In this document: positions 34,468-43,162 of the stretch, piece after piece
Layout: the number at the start of each line of letters is the position of its first letter
Position numbering within the stretch: the stretch's first letter is position 1
NCBI RefSeq assembly: GCF_041080675.1
Contig: NZ_CP163520.1
Location: 3,658,001-3,722,000 of the forward strand
Direction of reading: 5' to 3'
Source: Streptomyces sp. cg36
Lineage (GTDB): Bacteria > Actinomycetota > Actinomycetes > Streptomycetales > Streptomycetaceae
DNA: 64,000 nt
Translations under genes and position numbers: made by a program
The notes under the pieces: generated by a model
Told to the model about the DNA's origin: nothing
The model's input: the letters and a program-made list of their open reading frames with translations, nothing else
Database searches by the model: none

Positions 34468-35694
34468 TCACAGGGCGCACTGCTGGCTGTCGACCTGCTG
34501 GTTGGCGGTGCGGCCCAGCTGGATGTCCTCGCGGATCTCGTTGGCCGTCAGCGCGTATCCGGTGTTCGGGTCGTCCAGCGACTTGGCGAAGACCACCCCG
34601 TACACCTTTCCGTCGGGAGTGAGCAGCGGGCCGCCCGAGTTGCCGGGGCGGACCGTGGTGAACAGCGAGTAGACCTCGCGCGTGACGGTGCCCCGGTGGT
34701 AGATGTCCGGGCCCGGCGGGGTGATCCGGCCGCGCACGCGCGCGGCGCGCACGTCGTACGGCTGGTCCTCGGGGAAGCCCGCGACGATGGCGCCGCTGCC
34801 GCTGTGCGCCTGCGTCGTGGAGAAGCGCAGCGCCGGGGCGGTCAGGTCGGGAACGTCCAGCACGGCGATGTCGCGGCGCCAGTCGTAGAGCACCACGGTC
34901 GCGTCGTACGTCCGGCCCGTACCCCCGATCTGGATCTTGGGGTCCGTCACTCCGCCCACTACGTGGGCGTTGGTCATCACCCGGCGCTCGGCGAAGACGA
35001 AGCCGGTGCCCTCCAGGCGCTTGCCGCAGCTGGGGGCGGTGCCGGTGACCTTGACGATCGACTTCTTGGCGTGGGCCGCGACGGGGCTGGAGGCGAGCGC
35101 CTGGTCCGGCGGCGGGACCTTGGTGATCGACTCGTTGGTGAACGGGGCGAAGACCTGCGGCAGCCCGTTCTTCGCGAGCATCGAGGAGAAGTCCGAGAAC
35201 CAGGTGTACGCCTGCTTCGGCATCGCCTTGTCCACACCGCGCAGGATCCGGGAGTCGTTGACCGCCCTGCCCAGGGCGTTGCCCTTGCTGGAGGGGTCCT
35301 CCTGGGGGTCGGCCAGCGGGGAGAGCGCGGTGCCGATCAGCCAGGCGACCATGAGCATCGCGAGGACGTTGACCAGCGCGCCGCCCGTCGCGTCCAGGGC
35401 GCGGGCGGGCTGCCAGGTGATGTGCTGGCGCAGTTTGTTGCCCAGATGGGTCGTGAACGCCTGGCCCACCGAGGCGCAGACGATCACCACCACGACCGCG
35501 ATGACGGCGGCGGTGGTCGACACGGCCCGCTTGTCCGTCAGCTGGTCCCAGATGACCGGGAGCAGATACACGGCGATGAGGCCACCGCCGAGGAATCCGA
35601 TCACCGACAGGATGCCGACGACGAAGCCCTGGCGGTAGCCGACGATCGCGAACCACACGGCGGCGACCAGCAACAGGATGTCCAGCACGTTCAC
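34468..35694 (-). CDS. MarP-like membrane serine protease (CvpA domain plus trypsin-like domain)
   Basis: 408 residues from GTG 35694. The first ~120 residues hold four hydrophobic segments of the colicin V production (CvpA) domain; the C-terminal half is a chymotrypsin-fold protease outside the membrane with triad His244 (TNAHVVGG), Asp275 (RRDIAVLD) and Ser353 (PGNSGGP). A Cys in TAPSCGKRLEG and one at the end (QQCAL) may form the disulphide known in Mycobacterium MarP (Rv3671c), which protects cells from acid and oxidative stress. It runs 12 bases behind the Nudix gene on the same strand, probably one operon with it and nth. Confidence 0.93.
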   Translation of the reverse strand: MNVLDILLLVAAVWFAIVGYRQGFVVGILSVIGFLGGGLIAVYLLPVIWDQLTDKRAVSTTAAVIAVVVVIVCASVGQAFTTHLGNKLRQHITWQPARALDATGGALVNVLAMLMVAWLIGTALSPLADPQEDPSSKGNALGRAVNDSRILRGVDKAMPKQAYTWFSDFSSMLAKNGLPQVFAPFTNESITKVPPPDQALASSPVAAHAKKSIVKVTGTAPSCGKRLEGTGFVFAERRVMTNAHVVGGVTDPKIQIGGTGRTYDATVVLYDWRRDIAVLDVPDLTAPALRFSTTQAHSGSGAIVAGFPEDQPYDVRAARVRGRITPPGPDIYHRGTVTREVYSLFTTVRPGNSGGPLLTPDGKVYGVVFAKSLDDPNTGYALTANEIREDIQLGRTANQQVDSQQCAL

Positions 35695-35706
35695 GGGCCC
35701 ACCCTG

Positions 35707-36534
35707 TCACGCGTGCCAGTCGAGCGGGACCCGCCTGGTGCGATCCCAGGGCCGCTCCCAGCCCGAGTAGTGCAGCAGCCGGTCGATCACACCGGCCGTG
35801 AAGCCCCAGACGAGGGCGGATTCGACCAGAAAGGCCGGTCCTGCGTGGCCGCGCGGGTGGACGGCGGTGGCGCGGTTGGCCGGGTCCGTGAGATCCGCCA
35901 CGGGGACGGTGAAGACCCGCGCGGTCTCGGCCGCGTCCACCGCGCGCACCGCGCTCGGCGCGCGCCACCAGCCGAGGACCGGGGTGACCACGAAGCCGCT
36001 CACCGGGATGTAGAGCCGGGGCAGCACGCCGAAGATCTGGACCCCTTCGGGGTCGAGGCCGGTCTCCTCCTCGGCCTCGCGCAGGGCGGCCCGCAGCGGG
36101 CCCGTGGTCTGCGGGTCGCCGTCCTCGGGGTCGAGGGCGCCGCCCGGGAACGAGGGCTGGCCGCCGTGCGAGCGCAGCTGGCTGGCGCGCTCCATGAGCA
36201 GCAGCTCGGGACCGGCCGGGCCGTCGCCGAAGAGGATCAGCACGGCGGACTGGCGCCCGGCCCCGCTCTCCGGCGGCAGGAAGCGGCTGAGCTGGAGCGG
36301 CTCGATGCCGTCGGCCGCGCGCACGACGGGGTCCAGCCAGTCGGGCAGGCCGTCGCGGCGCACCTCGGGGGCACTGCGCGCATCGGGGGCGGGCGGGCGG
36401 GCGTGGGCGCCGCCCGGCCCGCCGGGGCGCCCGTCCGCACCGGCCGCGCCCTCGTAGACCCGGGCGCCGCCTTCGTACGTTCCGTACCTTTTGCTGGTCT
36501 CGCTGGTGTTGCTGGTGTCACTCGCGTGCGTCAT
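35707..36534 (-). CDS. Nudix hydrolase, CoA pyrophosphatase type
   Basis: 275 residues from ATG 36534, with GGGGG upstream; ATG 36597 would add 21 residues. Residues ~1-75 are a low-complexity lead rich in Ser/Thr/Gly. The Nudix region has the UPF0035 signature LRSHGGQPSFPGG and the box core ALREAEEETGL, with a few extra residues between them. These enzymes split CoA or oxidised CoA into 4'-phosphopantetheine and 3',5'-ADP. Syntenic with Rv3672c. Operon: nth, this gene, marP-like. Confidence 0.88.
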   Translation of the reverse strand: MTHASDTSNTSETSKRYGTYEGGARVYEGAAGADGRPGGPGGAHARPPAPDARSAPEVRRDGLPDWLDPVVRAADGIEPLQLSRFLPPESGAGRQSAVLILFGDGPAGPELLLMERASQLRSHGGQPSFPGGALDPEDGDPQTTGPLRAALREAEEETGLDPEGVQIFGVLPRLYIPVSGFVVTPVLGWWRAPSAVRAVDAAETARVFTVPVADLTDPANRATAVHPRGHAGPAFLVESALVWGFTAGVIDRLLHYSGWERPWDRTRRVPLDWHA

Positions 36535-36607
36535 AGGCACCCCCGTCGTCCACCGGTCACAACGTCCGGGACGGTCGCGTTCGTTCCGTCCGGTCATCCG
36601 CCATCCG

Positions 36608-37981
36608 TCATCCGGCTCCCAGCGGCGCGGCGGGCAGGCCCGGGTAGTCCGGGGGCGGGGAGAGCCGCTGGCCCGGCAGGCCGCCCTTCTCGTACTTCAG
36701 GAGCTTCCTGGCCTTCTCCGGGTCCGTCTCGCCCTCCCCGTACGCCGGGCAGAGCGGGGCGATGGGGCAGGCGCCGCAGGCGGGCTTGCGGGAGTGGCAG
36801 ATGCGGCGGCCGTGGAAGACGACGCGGTGCGAGAGCATCGTCCACTCGCTCTTCGGGAAGATCTCGGCGACGACGGCCTCGACCTTGACCGGGTCCTCCT
36901 CGTCCGTCCACTTCCAGCGGCGGACCAGACGGCCGAAGTGGGTGTCGACGGTGATGCCGGGAACGCCGAAGGCGTTGCCGAGCACCACGTTCGCCGTCTT
37001 GCGGCCGACTCCCGGGAGCTTGACCAGGTCGTCGAGGCGGCCCGGCACCTCACCCCCGAAGTCGTCCCGGAGGGCGGCGGCCAGACCCATGATCGACTTG
37101 GTCTTGGCGCGGAAGAACCCGGTGGGCCGGATGAGTTCCTCGACGGCCTCCGGGTCGGCCGCCGCCAGGTCCTCCGGGGTCGGGTACGCGGCGAACAGCG
37201 CGGGCGTGGTCTGGTTCACCCGCAGGTCGGTCGTCTGCGCGGACAGCACGGTGGCGACCAGCAGCTCGAAGGGGTTGCGGAAGTCGAGCTCCGGATGGGC
37301 GTACGGATACACCTCCGCCAGCTCCCGGTTGATCCGGCGGGCCCGGCGGACCATGGAGAGGTGCGACTCGGGCTTGGCCGGGGGCTTCTTCGCCGGGGCG
37401 GCCTTGGTGGCGGCCTTTTTCACGGGGGCCGCCTTGGTGGCCGCAGCTGCCTTGGTGGCGGGCTTCTTCGCGGGGGCGGCGGCGGTGGTGGTGCCGGTGG
37501 CTCCGGTCGCGGTCTTCTTGGTGGCCGGAGCCGTCTTGCGGGCGGCGGACTTCTTCGCCGCGGGCGTGGCGGCGGGCTTCTCGGCCGACGCCGTCGCGGG
37601 CGCCTTCTTGGCTGCGGGCTTCGCCGCGGCCGTCTTCCCGGCGACCGCCTTCCCGGCGGCGGGCTTCTGGGCCGCGGCCTTCTTGGCCACGGATCCCTTG
37701 GCCGCGGCCTTCTTCGCCGCGGGCTTCTGCCCCGCAGGCTTCTTCGCCGCGGCCCTCTGGGACGGGCTCTTCTTGGGCGCGCCCGCGGGCGTCACCGGTC
37801 CGGTCGGGGCGGGCGACGCGCCCGGGGCGGGCTGGGCCTCCGACGCGGCCCGATTGGCCGATTTTGATTCTTTCGCGGCATTTTTCGGTTTAATCGCGGG
37901 CTGTTCGCCCACAGCGGAATCACTGCCTGCGGACACTCTTGTGGCCCCCCTGGCCTGCGCTCTCACCGGCGAATTGGACAC
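36608..37981 (-). CDS. nth: Endonuclease III with long histone-like lysine-rich N-terminus
   Basis: 457 residues. The catalytic core begins near Met210: HhH motif [14 protein letters not shown] with catalytic Lys, Asp in [11 protein letters not shown], and a [4Fe-4S] cluster C-x6-C-x2-C-x5-C ([17 protein letters not shown]). It removes oxidised pyrimidines and nicks the abasic site in base excision repair. Residues 1-205 are an Ala/Lys/Pro tail with many AKKP/AKKA repeats, like histone H1 or the TopA tail; E. coli Nth lacks it. Start GTG 37981 is chosen because the frame stays open and biased; internal starts are possible. Divergent from crp. Confidence 0.93.
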   Translation of the reverse strand: MSNSPVRAQARGATRVSAGSDSAVGEQPAIKPKNAAKESKSANRAASEAQPAPGASPAPTGPVTPAGAPKKSPSQRAAAKKPAGQKPAAKKAAAKGSVAKKAAAQKPAAGKAVAGKTAAAKPAAKKAPATASAEKPAATPAAKKSAARKTAPATKKTATGATGTTTAAAPAKKPATKAAAATKAAPVKKAATKAAPAKKPPAKPESHLSMVRRARRINRELAEVYPYAHPELDFRNPFELLVATVLSAQTTDLRVNQTTPALFAAYPTPEDLAAADPEAVEELIRPTGFFRAKTKSIMGLAAALRDDFGGEVPGRLDDLVKLPGVGRKTANVVLGNAFGVPGITVDTHFGRLVRRWKWTDEEDPVKVEAVVAEIFPKSEWTMLSHRVVFHGRRICHSRKPACGACPIAPLCPAYGEGETDPEKARKLLKYEKGGLPGQRLSPPPDYPGLPAAPLGAG

Positions 37982-38097
37982 CCGGCCAGCCTAAAGCCAC
38001 ACGCCGACATCCGCCCCGGCCACCGCGAATCACCACCCCAATCGGCCCCCTGCCGCACAGTCCGGCGTTCGGGTGCGTCATCCTTGTGATTACCCGT

Positions 38098-38111
38098 GTG
38101 ATTGATCGCAC
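38098..38111 (+). promoter_or_regulatory. Probable Crp operator in the nth-crp intergenic region
   Basis: GTGATTGATCGCAC fits the actinobacterial Crp half-sites GTG-N8-CAC; it is ~65 bases before the crp start. A second TTGTGATTAC half site lies just upstream. Streptomyces Crp is known to bind many promoters including its own, so autoregulation is likely. Confidence 0.55.
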
Positions 38112-38175
38112 TGTTTACCCCGTCCGGCAAAATGGGCAGCACGGTCCCCTGTACCGGTCGACAAGGAGAGAACTC

Positions 38176-38850
38176 GTGGACGACGTTCTGCGGCGCGCCC
38201 CGCTCTTCGCGGCGCTCGATGACGAGCAGGCCGCGGAGCTCCGCGCCTCGATGAGCGAGGTGACGCTCGCCCGCGGCGACGCCCTCTTCCACGAGGGCGA
38301 CCCCGGCGACCGCCTCTACGTGGTCACCGAGGGCAAGGTCAAGCTCCACCGCACTTCCCCCGACGGCCGCGAGAACATGCTGGCGGTCCTCGGCCCCGGC
38401 GAGCTCATCGGCGAGCTGTCCCTCTTCGACCCGGGTCCGCGCACCGCCACCGCGACCGCGCTGACCGAGGTCAAGCTGCTGGGCCTGGGCCACGGCGACC
38501 TCCAGCCGTGGCTGAACGCGCGCCCCGAGGTCGCCACCGCCCTGCTGCGCGCGGTCGCCCGCCGACTGCGCAAGACCAACGACCAGATGTCCGACCTGGT
38601 CTTCTCCGACGTGCCGGGCCGTGTCGCCCGTGCGCTCCTCGACCTGTCGCGCCGCTTCGGCGTGCAGTCGGAGGAGGGCATCCACGTCGTCCACGACCTG
38701 ACCCAGGAAGAGCTGGCCCAGCTCGTCGGCGCCTCCCGCGAGACGGTGAACAAGGCGCTCGCCGACTTCGCCCAGCGCGGCTGGCTCCGCCTGGAGGCCC
38801 GTGCGGTGATCCTGCTCGACGTCGAGCGACTGGCCAAGCGCTCGCGCTGA
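38176..38850 (+). CDS. crp: cAMP receptor protein family regulator Crp
   Basis: 224 residues, GTG 38176 behind AAGGAG. Residues ~10-120 form the cyclic-nucleotide-binding barrel with LIGELSLFDPGPRTATATA (phosphate-binding cassette, Glu and Arg present); a dimer helix follows; the winged HTH is TQEELAQLVGASRETVNKAL with the recognition Arg-Glu. Crp is a global regulator of spore germination and antibiotic production in Streptomyces (SCO3571). Divergent from nth with a 194-bp spacer carrying a Crp-like site. Ends before a strong terminator. Confidence 0.96.
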   Translation: MDDVLRRAPLFAALDDEQAAELRASMSEVTLARGDALFHEGDPGDRLYVVTEGKVKLHRTSPDGRENMLAVLGPGELIGELSLFDPGPRTATATALTEVKLLGLGHGDLQPWLNARPEVATALLRAVARRLRKTNDQMSDLVFSDVPGRVARALLDLSRRFGVQSEEGIHVVHDLTQEELAQLVGASRETVNKALADFAQRGWLRLEARAVILLDVERLAKRSR

Positions 38851-38882
38851 TACGGCCGTTCACCTGCGCGTTCACATGTGAC

Positions 38883-38912
38883 GGGGCCCGTCTCCTCCGG
38901 GAGGCGGGCCCC
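38883..38912 (+). terminator. Terminator of crp
   Basis: GGGGCCCGTCTCC and GGAGGCGGGCCCC form a 13-bp stem with one G-T pair and a TCCG loop, 32 bases after the crp stop; a short T-poor tail follows. Confidence 0.75.
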
Positions 38913-39107
38913 GTTGTCAGTGGTCGGTCCTAGTCTTTTCGGTACGTGTCCGGTACGTGGCGGACACGGCGTTCCTTGACAAGTGGACAGGTGAACAGGA
39001 ACAGCGGGAACAGGCGGGGCGGGCCCAAGTGGGCCCGGGGGCCATCGCGTTCGGGCCGCGCCTTCGGATCCGCCCGTGCCGGGGCGCGGCGCGCCCTCCC
39101 TCGTCCG

Positions 39108-39938
39108 TCAGATCAGCCCGTGCTCGCTCAGGTACTCCAACTGGGCGCGTACGGAGAGTTCGGCGGCCGGCCACAGCGACCGGTCGACGTCCGCGTAGAC
39201 GCGGGCCACCACGTCCGCCGCCGTGGTGAGCCCGTTCTCCACGGCCGTCTCCACCTGGGCCAGCCGGTGGGCGCGATGGGCGAGGTAGAACTCGATGGCG
39301 CCCTGGGCGTCGTCGAGCACCGGGCCGTGTCCCGGGAGCACGGTCCGGACGCCGTCGTCGACCGTGAGCGAGCGCAGTCGGCGCAGTGAGTCGAGGTAGT
39401 CGCCGAGGCGGCCGTCGGGATGGGCGACGACGGTCGTGCCGCGCCCCAGGACCGTGTCCCCCGTCAGCACGGCCCCGTCGGCGGGCAGATGGAAGCAGAG
39501 GGAGTCGGCGGTGTGGCCGGGCGTCGGCACCACCCACATCTCCAGCCCGCCCGTGGTGATCACATCACCGGTGGCGAGCCCCTCGTCCCCCAGGCGCAGG
39601 GCCGGGTCCAACGCGCGTACGTGCGTGCGCGTGAGCTCGGCGAAGCGCGCCGCGCCCTCGGCGTGGTCGGGGTGGCCGTGGGTGAGCAGGGTGAGCGCGA
39701 CCCGTTTGCCCATCTTCTCGGCCGTGGCGATCACGTTCCGCAGATGGGCGTCGTCCAGGGGGCCGGGGTCGACGACGACGGCGAGGTCCGAGTCGGGCTC
39801 GGCGACGATCCAGGTGTTGGTGCCGTCGAGGGTCATCGCGGAGGGGTTGGGCGCGAGGACGTTGACGGTACGGGGTGTGGCGGGGCCGGAGAGCACCCCG
39901 CCACGGGGCTGGCCGGGGAGGGCCGAGGCTTCGGTCAC
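39108..39938 (-). CDS. Metallo-beta-lactamase-fold hydrolase (Rv3677c-like)
   Basis: 276 residues from GTG 39938 behind GGAAGG. The zinc-binding motif THGHPDHAEG, further His in TPGHTADS, Asp in LTGDTVLG and last His in VLPGHGPV give the complete MBL ligand set for two metals. Resembles glyoxalase II/RNase-like hydrolases; the human LACTB2 subgroup is similar. Substrate unknown. It lies 43 bases after the following Nudix gene on the same strand, forming a pair conserved near crp. The gap 38851-39107 holds only the crp terminator. Confidence 0.9.
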   Translation of the reverse strand: MTEASALPGQPRGGVLSGPATPRTVNVLAPNPSAMTLDGTNTWIVAEPDSDLAVVVDPGPLDDAHLRNVIATAEKMGKRVALTLLTHGHPDHAEGAARFAELTRTHVRALDPALRLGDEGLATGDVITTGGLEMWVVPTPGHTADSLCFHLPADGAVLTGDTVLGRGTTVVAHPDGRLGDYLDSLRRLRSLTVDDGVRTVLPGHGPVLDDAQGAIEFYLAHRAHRLAQVETAVENGLTTAADVVARVYADVDRSLWPAAELSVRAQLEYLSEHGLI

Positions 39939-39981
39939 GCGAGGGCGCCTTCCGTGCGGAGCGGGGTGGTGCCGGCAGGGG

Positions 39982-40854
39982 TCACGGGGTGCCTCCGGAG
40001 GTGCGGACGCGCTTGGTGAACTCGTCGTGGCCGGGCCAGCTGAGCACGATCTCGCCGTCCTCGCCCAGGGCCGCCCGCGCCAGTACGGGGGTGAGGTCAC
40101 GGGTGGCCGAGGCGGCGAGGGCGTCGGCCGGGGTGGCGCACGGGAGGAGGCCGCGCAGCGTCGAGACGGTCGGGGGCATCATCAGGAGCTCGCCCCTCTC
40201 GTACCCGGCGGTGGCGTCGGCGGGGCTGATCCACACGGCCCGGTCGGCCTCGGTGGAGGCGTTGCGGGTGCGCTGGCCCGCCGGGAGCGCGGCGACGAAG
40301 AACCAGGTGTCGTACCGCTTCGGCTCGAACTCGGGCGTGATCCAGCGCGCCCACGCACCGAGCAGGTCCGAGCGCAGGACCAGACCGCGCCGGTCCAGGA
40401 ACTCGGCGAAGGAGAAGTCGCGGGAGACGAGGGCCAGGCGGTCGGCCTCCCAGTCGTCGCCGGTGGTGTCGCCGACGACGCTGTGGGCGTCGGGCCCGGC
40501 GAGGAGGACCCCGGCCTCCTCGTACGTCTCGCGGACGGCGGCGCAGACGATGGCCTGGGCGTCGTCGGGGCCCACCCCCAGACGCGCCGCCCAGGTCTCC
40601 CGGCTGGGCCCGGCCCACCCGATCCGCAGGGTGTCGTCGGCAGCGTCACGGGGGTCCACGCCGCCGCCCGGGTAGGCGTAGGCGCCGCCCGCGAAGGCCA
40701 TGGAGGTGCGGCGGCGGAGCATGTGGACGGCGAGCCCGTCGCGCAGCAGCAGGACGGTCGCGGCCCGCCGGGGTGGCACGGGAACGAGTTCGCCGTGCGC
40801 GAGGGCGCGGATCCGGTCGGGCCATTCCGGCGGGTACCACTGACCATTGGACAT
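39982..40854 (-). CDS. Nudix hydrolase (NUDT19-like)
   Basis: 290 residues. The long form of the Nudix fold: AAYAYPGGGVDPRD-like opening (read GGAYAYPGGGVDP) and, after an insert of ~40 residues, AAVRETYEEAGVLL, the box helix with the catalytic Glu residues. The insert between the Gly-rich loop and the helix is typical for the NUDT19-like group, some of which hydrolyse CoA esters. ATG 40854 lacks a strong ribosome site. First gene of the two-gene operon with the MBL hydrolase; last gene of the block that matches SCO3543-SCO357x order. Confidence 0.88.
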   Translation of the reverse strand: MSNGQWYPPEWPDRIRALAHGELVPVPPRRAATVLLLRDGLAVHMLRRRTSMAFAGGAYAYPGGGVDPRDAADDTLRIGWAGPSRETWAARLGVGPDDAQAIVCAAVRETYEEAGVLLAGPDAHSVVGDTTGDDWEADRLALVSRDFSFAEFLDRRGLVLRSDLLGAWARWITPEFEPKRYDTWFFVAALPAGQRTRNASTEADRAVWISPADATAGYERGELLMMPPTVSTLRGLLPCATPADALAASATRDLTPVLARAALGEDGEIVLSWPGHDEFTKRVRTSGGTP

Positions 40855-41184
40855 GGCCGGAGGCTATCCGCTGACGCGCGCATGTTCGAGGCCCCGCCCC
40901 AGGAGGAGGCAGGGGTCACTCCACCCCGAGAAGCCTCCCGGAGCCCGGGACGACCGGCATGGGCCGCCCCGCACGGGCGCGGCCCCGCTGCCGGGGGCGC
41001 GGAGTACGGCGGCCGGGCGCCTGCCAGAGCCGTCGGGGCGGCCTTGCCGCCGCAGGGGCCGGGCCGGTGGGCCGGGGTCGGGGCCACCGCCACGGGCCGG
41101 TCTTTATTTCGGGCAAACACGGTTCTGCCGGGCTTCTCACCGCGTCCTCAGACGGCTCTCATCCGGCGCCGGGAAGGTGGAGCC
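40855..41184. other. 330-bp gap marking a synteny break relative to S. coelicolor
   Basis: No gene is supported here. It separates the Nudix gene (block resembling SCO3543-SCO357x) from the protease gene (block resembling SCO4157 downward). No rRNA, tRNA, insertion sequence or long repeat was seen that could have driven a rearrangement. The end closest to the protease holds a TTTATTTCGGGC tract that may be part of its promoter. Confidence 0.55.
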
Positions 41185-42354
41185 ATGACCTTCCCCGAGC
41201 AGCAGCCGCAGTCGTATCCGCAGGGGTCCGGGGCCTACCCGCCGCCTCCCCCGTACGAGCCGAGCGAGCCCATGAGCGCCGGGCCCGGGACCACCATCTG
41301 GCCCGGGAACGGCCACGGGCACGGCAGCGGCGACGGCGGCGGCACGGGCGGCGGGGAACTGCCCGGCGCCACCCCGTCCGGCCCGCACGGACGCCGGCGG
41401 GCGCGCCGGTCCGTCGGGCTGATCGCCGCCGTCGCCATCGTGGCCGCGGCGGTCGGCGGCGGGACCGCGACCCTCATCGAGCGCTGGACCGGCACCGACC
41501 ACAGCGTCAGCGCCCCCGGTGTCAGCGGGACGAACGCCTCCCGCAGCACCAACGGCACGGTGGCCGGGGTCGCCCAGGCCGTCTCGCCCAGCATCGTGGA
41601 GATCAACGCGACCTCCAACTCCGGCAAGTCCACCGGCTCGGGCGTGATCATCACGTCGAGCGGCGAGATCATCACCAACAACCACGTGATCGCGGGCGCC
41701 GACCAGGTCCAGGTGCGCACCAGCGACGGCAAGACGTACACGGCGAAGGTGGTCGGGACGGACCCCGACAAGGACCTCGCCCTCATCAAGGTGCAGGGCG
41801 CGAGCGGGCTCAAGCCCGCCAGCCTGGGCAACTCCGACAACCTCAAGGTCGGCGACCAGGTCGTCGCCATCGGCTCCCCCGAGGGCCTGACCGGCACCGT
41901 GACCAGCGGCATCGTCTCCGCCCTCGACCGCGACGTCACCGTCGCCAAGGAGCAGGGCCAGGGGCAGGGGCAGCAGGGCGGCGGGCGCGGTGGCTGGCCG
42001 TTCGAGTTCGGCGGGCGGCAGTTCAACGGGGACACCGGCTCGTCGAAGACGACGTACAAGGCGATCCAGACCGACGCCTCGCTCAACCCGGGCAACTCCG
42101 GCGGAGCGCTGATCGACATGAACGGCAACATCATCGGCATCAACTCCGCGATGTACAGCCCCAGTTCCGCGACCGACTCGGGCTCCTCGGCGGGCAGCAT
42201 CGGGCTCGGCTTCGCGATCCCCGTCAACACCGTCAAGGCGGACCTGGCCAGCCTCCGCGCGGGCGGCTCCGGCGACTCCGGCAACTCCAACGGATCGGGT
42301 GACTCCGGTGACTCCAGCGGATTCGGCGACGGCGGCAACAGCAGCGCCAGCTGA
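41185..42354 (+). CDS. Membrane-anchored trypsin-like serine protease (HtrA-like, no PDZ)
   Basis: 389 residues, ATG 41185 behind GGAAGGTGG. A Pro/Gly/His-rich cytoplasmic lead (~72 residues, including [11 protein letters not shown]) precedes one membrane helix ([18 protein letters not shown]) and a chymotrypsin-fold domain with His in TNNHVIAG, Asp in [10 protein letters not shown] and Ser in [10 protein letters not shown]. There is no PDZ domain after it; the C-terminus is a Gly/Ser/Asp repeat ([10 protein letters not shown]). It lies 73 bases before a response regulator/kinase pair on the same strand, so it may be an envelope-stress protease controlled by it, as with SCO4157-SCO4155. Confidence 0.92.
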   Translation: MTFPEQQPQSYPQGSGAYPPPPPYEPSEPMSAGPGTTIWPGNGHGHGSGDGGGTGGGELPGATPSGPHGRRRARRSVGLIAAVAIVAAAVGGGTATLIERWTGTDHSVSAPGVSGTNASRSTNGTVAGVAQAVSPSIVEINATSNSGKSTGSGVIITSSGEIITNNHVIAGADQVQVRTSDGKTYTAKVVGTDPDKDLALIKVQGASGLKPASLGNSDNLKVGDQVVAIGSPEGLTGTVTSGIVSALDRDVTVAKEQGQGQGQQGGGRGGWPFEFGGRQFNGDTGSSKTTYKAIQTDASLNPGNSGGALIDMNGNIIGINSAMYSPSSATDSGSSAGSIGLGFAIPVNTVKADLASLRAGGSGDSGNSNGSGDSGDSSGFGDGGNSSAS

Positions 42355-42427
42355 CCCCGGCCGCGCGCAGGACGTGCGACGCTGGACAGCACCCGTGCCG
42401 GATCACACCCCCGAGGACCAGAGACCG

Positions 42428-43162
42428 ATGAGCCCCGCACCCGCCGAGGACGAGACCCAGCGCATCCTGATCGTCGACGACGAGCCCGCCGTGCGCGAGG
42501 CGCTCCAGCGCAGCCTGGCCTTCGAGGGCTACGGCACGGAGGTCGCCGTCGACGGTCTGGACGCGCTGGCCAAGGCGGAGGCGTACCGGCCGGACCTGAT
42601 CGTCCTCGACATCCAGATGCCCCGGATGGACGGCCTCACCGCAGCCCGGCGGCTGCGCGGCGCCGGGTCGACCACCCCCGTCCTGATGCTCACCGCGCGC
42701 GACACGGTCGGCGACCGGGTGACCGGGCTGGACGCGGGCGCCGACGACTACTTGGTGAAGCCGTTCGAGCTGGACGAGCTCTTCGCCCGGATCCGCGCGC
42801 TGCTGCGCCGCAGCTCGTACGCGACGCAGGCGGACGGCGAGCAGCCCGACGACAACGTGCTGACCTTCGGCGATCTGCGGATGGACCTGGCGACCCGCGA
42901 AGTGACCCGGGGCGAGCGGGTGGTGGAGCTGACCCGAACCGAGTTCACGCTCCTTGAGATGTTCCTGGCCCACCCCCGGCAGGTGCTGACCCGGGAGCAG
43001 ATCCTCAAGGCGGTCTGGGGCTTCGACTTCGAGCCGTCGTCGAACTCCCTGGACGTGTACGTCATGTACCTGCGCCGCAAGACCGAGGCGGGCGGCGAGC
43101 CGCGCGTGGTCCACACCGTGCGGGGCGTCGGATACGCCCTGCGCGCGGGCGGCGCAGAGTGA
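42428..43162 (+). CDS. OmpR-family response regulator
   Basis: 244 residues, ATG 42428. Receiver domain with phosphoacceptor Asp61 ([12 protein letters not shown]), acidic pair DDE near residue 17, and Lys in [10 protein letters not shown]; OmpR/PhoB winged helix from ~145 ([31 protein letters not shown]). Closest in look to MprA-type regulators. Its stop overlaps the kinase start (GTGA). Pair probably equals SCO4156/SCO4155. Target genes unknown; the upstream protease is a candidate. Confidence 0.93.
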   Translation: MSPAPAEDETQRILIVDDEPAVREALQRSLAFEGYGTEVAVDGLDALAKAEAYRPDLIVLDIQMPRMDGLTAARRLRGAGSTTPVLMLTARDTVGDRVTGLDAGADDYLVKPFELDELFARIRALLRRSSYATQADGEQPDDNVLTFGDLRMDLATREVTRGERVVELTRTEFTLLEMFLAHPRQVLTREQILKAVWGFDFEPSSNSLDVYVMYLRRKTEAGGEPRVVHTVRGVGYALRAGGAE

